Positions 1 through 15,400 of a stretch of DNA of 64,000 bases are shown here, piece after piece. The stretch comes from Spisula solida (taxonomy: Eukaryota; Mollusca; Bivalvia; Venerida; Mactridae), in NCBI GenBank assembly GCA_947247005.1, contig OX365944.1:26759501-26823500 (forward strand), in the 5' to 3' direction. The notes below the pieces were generated by a model that did not search any database, was not told where the DNA came from, and saw nothing but the letters and a program-made list of their open reading frames with translations. The position numbers were made by a program, and so were the translations under genes. Numbering within the stretch: position 1 is the stretch's first letter; every line of letters begins with the position of its first letter.

Positions 1-289
1 AGTACTAGACCTACTATGCCATAGTAGCACGTTGAAGTACTAGACCTACGATGCCATAGTAGCACGTTGAAGTACTAGACCTACGATGCCATAGTAGCAC
101 GTTGAAATACTAGTCCTACGACGTCATATTAACACGTTGAAGTACTAGACCTACGACGTCATATTAACACGTTGAAGTACTAGCCCTACGACGTCATATT
201 AACACGTTGAAGTACTAGCCCTACGACGTCATATTAACACGTTGAAGTACTAGCCCTACGACGTCATATTAACACGTTGAAGTACTAGA
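1..289. repeat. 35-bp minisatellite, cut by the window edge
   Basis: About eight head-to-tail copies of a 35-bp unit beginning agtactagacctacga. Early copies end in the variant 'atagtagcac' and later copies in 'atattaacac', so the array has two sub-families. It lies in the intron just upstream of the first visible coding exon and ends about 20 bases before its acceptor. It contains no exon-derived sequence. Confidence 0.95.
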
Positions 290-311
290 TCTGTTGTCTT
301 TATTCTTACAG

Positions 312-484
312 GTAGTGTTCTGATTGACACGCTGGAGACATCGAGTACATTGAACAAACGCCTGGGTAAAAATGTTCCTGTGTCAAGGTTTATGTCCCCA
401 GATAGCAGATACCTGCGTGCTCATCCAACCTTCATCCGATGTCTACAAAAGGTTATCATGAACCTTATACACCAGAATGTGCAG
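312..484 (+). CDS. Exon 1 of the Hh-like gene: start of module A
   Basis: The acceptor is 'ttcttacag' and the donor 'cag|gtaatg'. The exon enters with two bases completing a split codon and leaves in phase 0. It encodes about 57 residues, including SRFMSPDSRYLRAHPTFI, which resembles exon 9 (RQFVSKNYRYFRLSPRIH) in the second copy of the module. It probably corresponds to the first helix of the fold, the one before the metal-site strand. The preceding exon is outside the window. Function is inferred only from module similarity. Confidence 0.75.
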
Positions 485-3400
485 GTAATGATGCACTATA
501 CAACACTACTGTCATATCCTTCTTTACCCCACTCCCCTACCCTTTGCTTATCAGTGCTTCTACACCATGTGTCATGATCTCTGACGTCACGTTTGTCACC
601 ACGAATTATATGTTATATACAAAATACATGTATCTAATTCATTATGTATGTACTCGAATAACTACTATGGATAACAAAAATATTCCTCGCCTTTTTTCAG
701 AAAGGCAAAAACAGAGCTTGGTATTAGATGTTCGTGAAGTTAGCAGGCTAGCGGCCTAGCGGCCTAACAGCGTGAAGTTGGCGGCCTAGCAGCCTAGTGG
801 TATTAGTTGATTGGTCCTAGATACTACACGAATGAATTTATTAGTGCAGCTCTTCCATCAAGAATGTAAATCTCAGTGCCCCAAACATGCCCTCGCTTTT
901 ATGTTAAATGTGCTAAACTATCACCTGTTTTTAGCAGTCATATATACTACTTGGGTGATTGCGTAAGACATGTGTTATGTGATAAGCTAGGAGTACTAGA
1001 ATAGACGTTACGCACGAAACTGGTGTCTTTTCGATAAATCGAACGTTATGCCTTGAATTAGTGTGCCTAATTCATATAAATAACGTACTACTATCAAGTC
1101 CTGTATATCGACGGAAAGAGTATACATGGAGCTTCGTTTTTATGTACATATTTAAAGAATATCGTTTTTTATAAGAAATATATATTACGTTTTAAAAAGA
1201 AAGTGACGTCAAAAAACGGTGTCACACGTTGCGTCAAAAGCAAGACAGCGGGATGCCTAAACACAAGCTAAGTAACAAAATGTCATCAATCTAAAACATG
1301 TGCAACTATATAATTTATACGTAACCTAGTCAACCAAAGTTGATAAATTACTGATAGACGTCGTCACTGTGATTACGCAAAAGTCGACATTGACGGCGTT
1401 TTTTGACGCAACGTTTTTAGACACCAATTGTGTGCGTAACGTCATAGTATGTTTTGTTTAGGTGAAACTACTACGAGGGTTTATAACAAGCGATGAGTCG
1501 AGTGACAGTGATGGTGACAGATACCTACAGTCAGGGTGTGCAGCAGAACTTGGAATAACAGGAACACGTGGTACAGTACAAGATATAGCATCTACTGTAC
1601 TCACTGTTTGTCCAGTCATTGTTGAGGTAAACACGGTCATATAATCAGCATTAGTTTTTAAATAAAAAAGAAGAAATATTTATAATCCCGACAAATAAAT
1701 GACGTTATATTTAAGGTGCTTTCCTTCTTCAACATTGCTATCAAACAAACTCATTTTGGTAAAACAACAATATTATAATTCTTACCAAAATCTTGGAAAT
1801 TTACGAGATTTACGAAAATGAAAGATTTTGAAAAATGAGCATACTAAATTTTACCTGTCATGAATAAAAATATCCTGTTTGTCTAAATGTAGAGCACATC
1901 GTCACTATATGCTACATGTAGTATGTCCAGACAAACCTGTCGGATTTGCCATTTCAAATCGACTTTGTATGTTCCGACATACATGTATATGTCAATCGTT
2001 AGATTTCACACTATAATCAATTCACATTCTATTTAAATGTCTCAAAGCAACGTTTTCTTTATTGAAACAATTACACGAGATATTCCTCTGGTTTAATGTA
2101 GTACATGGCTAGCCACTGACTTATCGAGACAATTACAGGCACGTTTGATCAATTATTTTGTTTCGTCTAGAAGTTGGTGTATTCACCGTACAGTATGACC
2201 TGTCTTATACAGCCAGTCTAAGAATACATCATATAGTGTCTGATACAAGCAGGTTGTTGACAAGTTTTATAAGTTAAAAAACAAAAATGGCGCTATCATC
2301 ATTTGTATTAAAGGGGATACTTCATATTCGAATTGGACTTTAGGCATGGCGGCAGCGTAAAGCATGCGATACTTAATCAATGTGATCACTAACACAGGTT
2401 TGACTATATTTCATGTGTATAATTGGAGTAAACAATATATGCATACAAGCCTGTACGATATACGATTGTCAAAGACTCCAAGCAGCTTCGGTTTGTATCT
2501 TCTATCAGTAACGATCGGCGGCCGTTTTTTAGTCTGAATATACAGTATCGAGTATATATTAGGCTATAATCACATACTCGTTGTGATTCTTGGGATTCTA
2601 AAGTTATATTTCGTAAGATAATGAAAACTTTGTGGCGTAAGAAAACATTATATGTTAACATTTATAAAACATTCTAGTTTTAATATGCGTAAGTTAACGG
2701 GAGTACAGGCTTGAATAGAGTTGGTGTCGTTGCTATGAACTCTTCAACGAAAATGTAAACTATGAGCGCAGACCGATAGCATACATAAATCGATGAAGTT
2801 AGAACATTAAAATTGTTATAGATTTCATTAATTTGCTTTGTCATAAATGATGATGTTTATACCATCCCAAACAATCACAGGATTACTTAATTAATTTCGT
2901 TATTCCATCTCTCTACGGAGACGTAACTTTTGCTTACACTGCATATAATAATGCCGTCGGATCACCTCGTGCAAGTCCGCCAATATTATCTCTAAAGTAG
3001 GTCGTTGGACTTTCTTTCATTTACAGTTTGACAATAAATTCGCTTCCATATTTTACAGCGAGAGATGAGAGACTTGTATGTTAAGCTGCAACCAGATAGA
3101 GTACACTTTCACATGTCTGGACCAGAAGAGACCGGCTTCCAGTTTGTAGTGGAAGGGGAACCTGGAATTTCAAACCCTCAACAATGGGCTGAAGATAAAA
3201 TCAATGAAGGTCTAGGTCGGTTAAAATCATACATTTTTGTTTTTAGTTGCTCCGGTATTTAGACCGACAAACTTGAATCGGCAAATTTGGTGTCCGTAGA
3301 ACAACAGACATTAAACCAATAAAGCTTTAACTATTCCTTCTTTGAAAGTATTCATCAAGTTGGACACTACTGTAGTGGTCAGCCTAGCGGACGTATCTGT

Positions 3401-6400
3401 ATCCTGTATTAGGTAGACACGAAGTTACAATGTTCCCATCCACCAAACCCCGTCTTCCCGAATACAACCCCCTATCCACAAGGCACTCGTCTTGGTCGCG
3501 AGAACCGGTAATATATCTGGTACAACCAAATGTTGAATGGCAATGTTGCATTTACATATTTGTTACCGCAATTATATGTTAAACACTCGTCAAATTACAT
3601 ACCAACAAAGCCGTGAACAATTAGTAGAATTATATAACTGTAAATATCAACATGTTGACATAATACACAACTTCCTGTTTAACATAGACGCCATTGTTTA
3701 TCATAGACGTCATTATTTATCGTCATTATCATCATTATTTATCATAGACGCCATTATTTATCATAGACGCCATTATTTATCATAGACGCCATTAGCCATA
3801 CATCTGTCATCAGGTGCTTTGCCCCTTAACTCGGAACACCTTCTTGATGGCGGAACAAGCAGCAGTGATCAGTCACTGCTCCATCTACGCTGGATTCAAT
3901 GTCGATTTACCTCGCCTGAGGCCAACTGGAAGATTGCTCTGCAGCCTTGCCGAGCGCATGATCAGCTGCCTTGTGTGTCCCATCCTTTCTTTTGTCTGCT
4001 GTTCCCTTATCTTGTATTCTGACTGGGGGAAAACTCCCTATTTGTTCGATGATGATATATGATATTAATGGCGTACATCCAGAACTACCATTTTTCTATT
4101 GCCACAAAGTCAGATAAACATACTGCACACATAGTATATCACCGACTTGGAAACTTCCAGATTTGTCAATAATAGTAAGACCAAGTATTGCGTAATAATT
4201 CCTATGAGATACATGTACATATGGTTAGTTTGTCTAGAGAGATACCAGTATGTCGTTACTAAGATGTATGTCTATATTACCGGTAGTCATTTAAGAAAGT
4301 CAATATGATCCGTGTTTTATAGTGTTTGACGTAAATAAACTCACCATCCTTTCATTTGCCAGGGTTATAAATGAGGAAATAGATCTCGGTTTGTTGTCTT
4401 AATTACTCTCTTCCCTTTTAACGCCTCCTTGATGCCAGTCTTTTCTATGTAACGTGTTTTATGTTGGTCACAATGATATATATACATTTGTATTCCGAAT
4501 TATATCTACCTCTGATTTTTTTCCAGCGATGTGAACATTGTACATGCCGGCAAAACTCATAGTAATTGTAGTAATCTATCATAGCAATCAAGTCCTAATG
4601 TGACTATATACATGTGCATATACGAGTTTAAATACCGCAACATACGGGGGTCGTGTGTGAAAATCATCAGTTTAAATACCGCAACATACGGGGGTCGTGT
4701 GTGAAAATCATCAGTTTAAATACCGCAACATACGGGGGTCGTGTGTGAAAATCATCAGTTTAAATACCGCAACATACGGGGGTCGTGTGTGAAAATCATC
4801 AGTTTAAATACCGCAACATACGGGGGTCGTGTGTGAAAATCATCAGTTCAAATGTTATCATTATAATTACATGACTGTAGGTTGTTATAAGACGTTCGGC
4901 GCAAGCTTTGACACTCTTCTTATAGTGTAGGCTCTGAGGTACGCCCTTCTTATAATATAGGCTCTCTTATAATGTAGGCTACGCCCTTCTTTTTTCCAGA
5001 GCCACCTGGTGACGAGAACTGTGACAACTACAAGCCACTCGATTTTAGCGAGCATTATCCCGACAAGTTTACACACAATCGTGTACTTGGAGACATCGAT
5101 GGTAAAATCACAAGAAACATGACAGAATTCAAAAGGTAATAAATGTTTCTAACAGCACTAATAACTCCGAAATAGGATTGAAATTTTCTTTAAATGGTAG
5201 AGTGGCAAGTTCGTGGGTCATAATTCCATGGGTTATAAAACATTGAAATGGAAACCGGTTGTTATATTACGAACTTGCGTATGTTGGAGGGAGTTGATTT
5301 CGTAGTGGAGTATTTCTGTAAATTAGGGAACATTGCTCACCAGTGAATATTAATGAACTTACGTTACATAGCTAAGTCTGTTACTCTACCCAGGCACACA
5401 CATAGCTAAAGTCACAAAGTCACAACATTCCTTGTTGTATTGCAAAGATAATTAGTGTCTATGTATTATTCATTTCAAACATAAATCAAATCAGGCTGGT
5501 TGTAAGTAGGTGATATACATTGCAGCAAGACAATATTCCCCCGGAGATTCCGTGACGCAAAGTTTACCAGTACATTAATTTCTACATGGATCGGTTTACC
5601 ATGAAGATATATCAATTATTGAAAGTTGACTATCAGAAATATCTATAAATATATAACAGTTGATTTTGCGGACAGTTCAATAAGCACTTCGACCGTAACC
5701 TTATCCCCAAAGGAAACTACTTTTGTGATAAATTATTTGAAATGTATGAAGCATAAATAGACTTCATGGCAGCTTCAAGTTGTTTTTTCACAAGGCCTTC
5801 CAATAAAGTTACAGAACTAAATTAGAAAAAAGCTTCAGCATAAACTTTTAATAACGCATTTTTGATCCTACAACGAAATACAAGTTTTTAAATGCCATGT
5901 ATCCGTGCTTGTCTGAAAGAAGGTGTGTCGGTTATTGTACAACGGTACGGTTGCATTTGCATTCTTATATACAAACTAGTTCATATTCTTTATTGCAATC
6001 TATGTTCAAAATAATTATTAAGTTATAAATGTTTTGATTCATTTGTGGGTGGTAGCATACTCACAGTGTATAAACGAGTCAACTTCCGGTTAGTCAACTT
6101 CCGGTTATCGCAATAAGTCATACACGATGAATAATATATCCCTCTAATAAGTCATACTGTGACCGGATATCACAAGATAAATTGTATAGTCTCCCAATAA
6201 ATCATACAGTGCTTATGTTTATACGCTGTGATACAATTACATTTTGTCAATATACTTTTTGTTTTCAAAGCATAAATAATCCATACAAATTTAGCTATAA
6301 ATTCTTCTGCACCTTTTTGCAACATCATGCAGAAAATACATGCAAACATACATGTATAATTGTGATTTTTGACTCACTTGCTAGCTTATCCTTTAGTCAG

Positions 6401-9400
6401 TTAAATTGTTAACGAGGACGTCCAACGTGATCATGTTTTTATTTCAAACATGTGTATAAATAAAAGCAAGCACAACCATGTCTATGGGCAAGATAGGTAT
6501 CATCGTCATGGTGGTTTATTAATTAAGTGATATAATAATGCGGGTAACAGATGGTGTTGTGACGCGTGTTTGAAATACATGTACATCATTAGATTACCAT
6601 AAACAGGTGATTACCAAGTATACACCAATGTCACAATTTATTTAGACTCGTCGAAAGACCACGGTCGGATTTATTTACCCTCGCCACCGGGGTTACCCAT
6701 GTGGACAAACATTCACTATTTTTGTCGAGCCCGTTTGCGGTGTGGGAGACTTAGTCGCCACTTTTGGTGTATGTGCGTGCGTCCGTCCGATTTCGTCCGG
6801 ACCATAACTTGTTATACTTTGACCAATATTGCTTATATTTGGCATGAATGTTTACCTCCATGGGAAGGAGTATCATGCACAACCCCCAGGTTCCTATCTC
6901 AAAGGTCAAGGTCACGGTTGGAGGTCAAAGTACAAATTGAAGCTTGTCCTGTCTATAACTTTGTCATACATTTACCAATCTTTCTTATATTTGGCATGAA
7001 TGTTAACCTCCATAAGGCAGAGTGTCATGCCCAACCACCAGGAAGGTCAAGCTCACAGTTGGAGGTCAAAGGTTAAATTGAAGCCTGTTGTATGTTCGTC
7101 AATTTAGAATTATACTCGAATACCGAAATTGATTACATGTATAAGTATTTATTTTTGCTACACATAATTTATCATTTTTGTAAAGCTTTTTTTCGGAAAA
7201 TTTCTAATATCAAAGTACAATATACGTTGTTTTATGATGACACTAAGATCACGGTTACATTATTTTTTATCTAGTTTATTGCCTATAGTGATTAAAAACA
7301 AGAAATGTTGAAATTCCTCAAAACTCGGTTTTTCAAATCAGGGTTATTACTCTGCTATAATTTCATAAAAACACCACACCAACTCTCCATGTGGATCCAC
7401 ATTCATGTACGATTTTAGGACCATAAGTAAAACGCAATCGACAATACTCGTGACACAAAATATGTCCGGCATCCGCTCAGTTGTTTGCTTAGCCCTCACC
7501 CAAATTTGTCATCATTCTTAAAGTTAAATATACCATATCCTTCAAAGATCAGATTAATCAACTGAAAATAAATGTTACTTAGTGACAGTTGCTCAATGGA
7601 TACATTACTTCTGATAACAAAGCGAAGTATCAAAATTAAGGTCATCTTTCAGACATGCGTTCGTTCCACCGGTTGAACATTTACCCCCCCCCCCCCCCCC
7701 AATCATTGGGTGCACGTCGGCTGTTAGTGACCAATCGACAAAACGATTTGTTTTCAAATTGACACATTCATCTCATACATATTCATACGAAACTACGTAA
7801 ACTATATGAACGTTTAGATAAATACATATGTTTGCTGACATAAACTTATCCCACTATGGTTGAAACTAATCATAAGTTAAGATGGATGCTAGTCCTGGTG
7901 GTCAATGAACAGAGTGTCCATTTCGATCCCAGACCATTATATCCAAAAAGCTGTACGCGAAATGGTAATACTGTATGACTGACTTATTCATTACTTGTAT
8001 TTTGTGGTTTCAGGCTTGTACAATATCAAGGAACATATATTGAGTTTGAGAATAGTGAGGGTGGCGCATCTTGGTGCGGAGAGCACGGTATCACGTGTCC
8101 TAGCGCATGCGCGGACGGACTTCCGGGAAATACTGTTAATCAGAGGTAGGTCAGCTGTGTGGCTATGTAAACCCGGCCCAATTATGTATTGATTCCGAAA
8201 CAAGTCACTCTCGATTTACTAACGGTAGTCGCGTCTTTTAAACGGATTTGTCAAGTTTAAGATTTAATCTCGCCTAATGCAGTTGAGTTATGCCGAAGTT
8301 GAAGCTTAACTCTACATCGCCGACATAGTTTCTCCCGATATCCGCGGTTGCACCCGAAACTCCCGATGTTTTTGCAGAGCCTGCCCCCGACGCCCCATCG
8401 AAGCTCTTTATTGTCATCGGAAGAACCGTATTTATATGTCACCGAAATATCGACGAATGTTCGCCAAACATTTTGATACCCCCGAAGGTTCTTGACACTT
8501 TAGCGATTAGCGAAACGGGGAGGCCTCTGGGATGTCTGGCAGAATACTTTTTTATCGTGAAAGCATCCACGATAATTCCCAGAGGCTCTGTGTTCCTCGG
8601 GGATGCCTCTCTGAGATATTCCGGAGCTTCGGGGATGCCTCCCCGGGATATTCCCGTCATGGAATCGCGAGTAATCGAGCAAAATGCAATACATGCATTG
8701 AAAATTCCCGATGTACTCGCGATGTCACTAAATCCTCGAGACTTCTCGAAGCTTTCCCGACACATCGGGAACCTCCTGATTGCCATCGGCAGTACATCCC
8801 CGAGGCATTTTGACCGACGCATAATGTCGTTTACGCACATTTGGTAAAGTCATTCTCTTTCGTGGGCATTAAATTTCATGGACAATTGGCAATTATAACA
8901 TAACATTAATTCGAGGATTCGCAAACAAAGCTGTTTCTAACTTATTTTGAGAAGATTATCTAATGGCGGCACTTTGATTTCGAGGTCAAGTTTATCGACC
9001 GTTATTAAGGAAATTATCTACTCGCGAGTATTGATAATTTACAGTATTATAATGTGCGCCATTTATATTCATTACTAATAACTACTTGTAAGTTATGTAT
9101 CAGATCCAGACATCAAACGTTTATTAATGCTTCACAAGCAAAGTTACTGAATGTTACATTAATTTATACACGTTATCATATAAATTACTAATTGCGCTGC
9201 AATTCGTTGTTATTATGCAGCAATGTGAAAATGCGATTAAAGTCATAATTTAGGATTAATAGAAATATCATAAATAAAGTAAGTCAAGACAAACTCCAGG
9301 ATTGTTCAACGTTTCGACTATTGTCTTCATCAGGAATAATAAAAATAAACAACATAGTAAGTTATTAACACATAGTTTCTAATCGGTCTGTATAATTTGG

Positions 9401-12400
9401 ATATAAGCTATGATACAAATGTACTAAAAAGTATGTGATAAATACAGCACCATTTTGTGATTATAAGTGTCTGCTTACTTACGAGTGCTATAGTATACAT
9501 GTAGAAAAGAAGACAATTTTCTGAGAAAATAAGTTGTACAATCAGTTTTCTTACAGAAATATCAGACACTTATTGTATGGAATCAAATCATGTGTCGGTG
9601 CATTCAACATGGTTCTATTGATATGGCATACATGTATTACATATATATGAAGCCAACTTACATGGAAAAAAACACCGAAATAGTGACACATCAGCCACAC
9701 TGCTATCATAACTACTCACGGTGCTTCTTGCAATTTAATTGGCCATGTAAATACACCACCAAACACCACAAAGACTTGGTATGTGGCCATGTAAATACAC
9801 CACCAAACATCACAAAGACTTGGTATGTGGCCATGTAAATACACCACCAAACATCACAGAGACTTGGTATGTGGCCATGTAAATACACCACCAAACATCA
9901 CAAATACTTGGTATGTGGCCATGTAAATACACCACCAAACATCACAGAGACTCGTATGTGACCATGTAAATACACCACCAAACATCACAAAGACTTGGTA
10001 TGTGGCCATGTGAATACACCACCAAACATCACAGAGACTCGTATGTGACCATGTAAATACACCACCAAACATCACAGAGACTCGTATGTGGCCATGTAAA
10101 TACACCACCAAACATCAAAGAGACTCAATATGTGGCCATGTAAATACACCACCAAACATCACAGACACTCAGTATGTGGCCATGTAAATACACCACCAAA
10201 CATCACAGACACTCAGTATGTGGCCATGTAAATACACCACCAAACATCACAGACACTCAGTATGTGGCCATGTAAATACACCACCAAACATCACAGACAC
10301 TCAGTATGTGGCCATGTAAATACACCACCAAACATCACAGAGACTCGTATATGGCCATGTAAATACACCACCAAACATCACAGACACTCAGTATGTGGCC
10401 ATGTAAATACACCACCAAACATCAAAGAGACTCAATATGTGGCCATGTAAATACACCACCAAACATCACAGACACTCAGTATGTGGCCATGTAAATACAC
10501 CACCAAACATCACAGACACTCAGTATGTGGCCATGTAAATACACCACCAAACATCACAGACACTCAGTATGTGGCCATGTAAATACACCACCAAACATCA
10601 CAGACACTCAGTATGTGGCCATGTAAATACACCACCAAACATCACAGAGACTCGTATATGGCCATGTAAATACACCACCAAACATCACAGACACTCAGTA
10701 TGTGGCCATGTAAATACACCACCAAACATCACAGAGACTCGTATGTGGCCATGTAAATACACCACCAAACATCACAGACACTCAGTATGTGGCCATGTAA
10801 ATACACCACCAAACATCACAGAGACTCGTATATGGCCATGTAAATACACCACCAAACATCACAGACACTCAGTATGTGGCCATGTAAATACACCACCAAA
10901 CATCACAGAGACTCGTATGTGGCCATGTAAATACACCACCAAACATCACATACACTCAATATGTGGCCATGTAAATACACCACCAAACATCACAGACACT
11001 CAGTATGTGGCCATGTAAATACACCACCAAACATCACAGACACCATATGATAATCATTGCATGTTACAGATGCGCTGATCTAGTGATGCCTTACATATTG
11101 TTGTCTGTATATAGATACACCATATGATAATCATTGCATGTTACAGATGCGCTGATCGAGTGATGTCTTACATATTGTTGTCTGTATATAGATAAACCAT
11201 ATGATAATCATTGCATGTTACAGATGCGCTGATCTAGTGATGTTTTACATATTGTTGTCTGTATATAGATACACCATATGATAATCATTGCATGTTACAG
11301 ATGCGCTGATCTAGTGATGCCTTACATATTGTTGTCTGTATATAGATAAACCATATGATAATCATTGCATGTTACAGATGCGCTGATCTAGTGATGCCTT
11401 ACATATTGTAGTCTGTATATAGATACACCATATGATAATCATTGCATGTTACAGATGCGCTGATCTTGTGATGCCTTACATATTGTTGTCTGTATATAGA
11501 TAAACCATATGATAATCATTGCATGTTACAGATGCGCTGATCTAGTGATGCCTTACATATTGTTGTCTGTATATAGATAAACCATATGATAATCATTGCA
11601 TGTTACAGATGCGCTGATCTAGTGATGTCTTACATATTGTTGTCTGTATATAGATAAACCATATGATAATCATTGCATGTTACAGATGCACTGATCGAGT
11701 GATGTCTTACAGATTATTGTCTGTATATAGATACACCATGTATACGATCATTGTATGTTACAGAGGACGCTGATAGAGTGATGTCTTACAGATTGTTGTC
11801 TGTATATAGATACACCATATGACAATCATTGTATATTACAGATGCGCTGATCGAGTGATGTCTAACAGATTGTTGTCCGTCATCAGCAAATTACAGAAGA
11901 AAGCCAGGAAAAGTCTCAATGGTAATTTTAATACTAACCCTTTTGTGTAGGTACCTCTAAACCCGATTTCCATATATTCATGAAACAACGTTACATAATT
12001 ATGGTCAGAATATGAGTGTATTATAATGTTGCAATAATTGTGTATGTAAACTACCATAAAACTATGATTTCTATAATAAGACCACTTTAAATCGAGATGA
12101 GAGTATTGAAACACATGTTCATTATTATGCACTATACATGTACATGTATTTATCATACTGTTTCATCTTATAATATATATATGTGTTTGGTATCACCTGT
12201 ACGTAACTATACATCAGTACTAGTACATATCGACATAAGATACACATGTACACATGCATTTCATTCTCCATTTAGTGAAGTTGTACATGGTTTCTTATTG
12301 ATAAATAAACTGCGTATTTCCACGCCTAACTGTTTATTTCTCAAACTACACTCATATAAACATCGCCTGGTGATCTGTCATCGTCTTGACAGGGAGATAG

Positions 12401-15400
12401 GTTTTAACAGTAACATAAAATGACAGTATTTTAATTTGGACGAGAAGTTTACTTAAAACATTTAGCTAATCAGTACACATAAATGTATTTAGTTATTAAA
12501 TAATATGCTTAATTGCGGTCATTCGTAAGAGAACATGTTCATAGAGTATTCTGAAATGGTCTTAAACTGATTGTTGTAAATATGTAACTCATACTAGAAT
12601 TGTTGGATCGTAAATTAGATATTAATTTTTGATGTTCATTCTAAACATTCTGCATACATGCTGGCTGCATTCTGCTCCATTGGTTTTGGAGCCGCACCAA
12701 ATGCTCAAATTGTTCTGGATGCATTTGAAGTTGAAACATATCGTTCAGCAACCTTACCCTAACCGATATTCACACTGCATTTTGAATGTATTTGAAATAT
12801 TCTGAATATTTTTATAGAATATCGTTAAACTTCGAATTCAACGAATGTGGTCAACATGATTGTTGCTACTGATGTAAGACTGTCGTCGGATAATTTAAAC
12901 TGTCACTTCAGATTGCAGTTAGAATATAAATATACTTTAACAAATATGACGATGTATTATGTAATGTTGAAATAGAATTACAGTTCTTTTAATGTCGTTA
13001 CATAATCATTCGTGATATATTTGGTTTGACAAATGGTCGATCATGTTTTCGTATTTGTATAAAAGGATTGGGTATGTGTGTAATATGTTAACCATAGCTT
13101 TGTGTGACTTCATTACAGTAACTGAGTTGGTTAAAGTGTCGGCCTTATTTAAAGGCCCAGTAATTCTATTAAGGAGACACAAACATGTCCCTTTATTCCT
13201 GGCACCATGCAGTCAGGTAGGAAGATAGTCATATCAGAATGTTCAGACATTCGACGCCGCTCCTATGATTTATGACTTAATCATTGAATGACGGTAGACA
13301 CTCCGTGCGCTATATGGTGTTTGTACATGATTGAACACCAAAGAAATGTAATTTAATACTAATGACTATGAACGTTTGTCAAGAAATGGCCAGTATTCAT
13401 TATAGTGAACGTGAAAGAGTTGATAAATATAACATCCCTCGTTTGTCACAAGAAGTCAAACAGTACTCATTATACGCCATTTTCATCTATCACTGTAAAA
13501 CTTAGACGAGGAAACATCAGTCAAACTATGTTGCTTACACTGATATACCATATACATTACACACTCATTTATTGTTATTTAAATATACAAATATGTATGA
13601 AATAAACTATGTGTATGTGCTACGTATACATGCAACTGTATGTTGTACATGCATTTGCTATCTAGCTAGACTGTCCATAATTATTGGTGTATCGTATATG
13701 GCCTCATGGGTCAATGACAATTTCGTACTTTGAAAACAGTTATCCTTTTACTACATTAAATGAAACAGAAACTAACTCCGCTATATTATTTGATTTATTT
13801 CTGCAACTTCTGCATAATTTGCATGGAAATTGTAGAATTGTTATTGGTTTGCCGACTTACCGTGAACGATAAATGGATGTCACAAGCAAGTCGTTCAATA
13901 CATAAATATTTGTTTTCGATTCGATAAAACTAAACAGGGGATCACTTGTCATGTGAGTGTATACGTTTCAATAAGTGTTTCTATTGTTAGAAATGTTTAC
14001 TCAAGTTGTTAAAAACGTCAAATAACCAACTAAAAGGGTTTTAGAATAGTTTTAACTTTCATAACATAGTATCACCTCATTGATTCTGCTTCCAACTTTG
14101 GCAAATACTTCATTTATTATTCAATAGAACGAAACATAAATTTTGTTCGTCAACAAGCTCCAAAAACAGTTCAATAATAAATTAATTACGACAAACCGCA
14201 TGTAGGCGTTTTACAATTTCACATGTTCACGAACTACTTTTGTACTGTCATAGCAACATTGATTCGTGCAAGTTTGGTAAAAAATAAATTAATCTATATA
14301 AGATATTAAAAGTATTTAATTATGTTTTATTGCAACACCGACTCCATTCAACGGACGATGTAAAACATACACTGCTATGTTGGAAATGAATTCTTCAAAG
14401 ACAACCGCGATATATAGTAGAAAGTTCAAATGTAAATTAAACGTGGTGACATGATATATACCATGGCTGGTGTTTGATATCACCGTATCATAGCCGAACA
14501 CCATAATCAACTTACAGGTCATTCGTAATTTTTATAAAAATACGAAATCAATGTAAACCAACATACATAGTTTATAGGGGAATACAAAAATACAGATGAT
14601 AACGCATTTCCACGGTCAGCATGGTATCGGCATTTTCTTTATGTTCTTTTCGTTACATGGCACTCACCAGAAACCTGGCTTCTATCTTACCCTCGAGATG
14701 ATATATTAAATTTCATTTACATGTTTTCAACACTTATAATTACGTATGCTGCATGTGATAACATTACGGTGACGTTGGGCCGGTGTAGCCATGGTGTCGT
14801 AGACGGTTCTTATTATTCTTCGACCAAATGTTTGTGTATACTTTTTCAAGATTTTGTATCAACATTTTGTAATGCTCGAATCTATTTACTATTTGACAAA
14901 GTTTCAGCGATATTGGTCACGTAATAAGAATTACAGAGCCTTACTCGCGAACTGTTTGAACATCCATCGTATTTAACGTTTTCTATGTGCATATTATTTG
15001 CTTTAATTTGAGTCTCGCCGACAAAACAAATTGGCTAGATGGACAGTTCTCTAATATATTGATCACCCCTCGTAACGTATGACACCAAGACAAAATTTGC
15101 CTCCCTTTCTGCTTGTTACGGTATCTGAATGACAAGATGTAGTCATCTTCCATCCATCGTGTTCAACTAGAAACTGATAACAAGATAGTTGTCCGGCATC
15201 GTTAACATACATCGGCAACATTTTGACATTCTATCGGCATCGATCCCTGAAATCGCAATCTTTACGCACGATTAGGGCCAGAGTACTGTTTTATCAAAAC
15301 ACTAACGAAGATCTTAATGTTACGCTCAAATTTAAATTCTTTAACAACTGCGAATTGGTGGTGAATATGGTTTGTAGGAGTCTATTAACTGAGTCAGTAT

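Noticed and set aside
8439..8847. Overlapping 124- and 133-codon frames on opposite strands
   Set aside because: GC-rich block with few stops on either strand. No motifs, and it is flanked by exons of another gene.
9741..11040. CRISPR-like regular repeats
   Set aside because: All arrays are head-to-tail tandem units without unique spacers, in intron-rich animal DNA.
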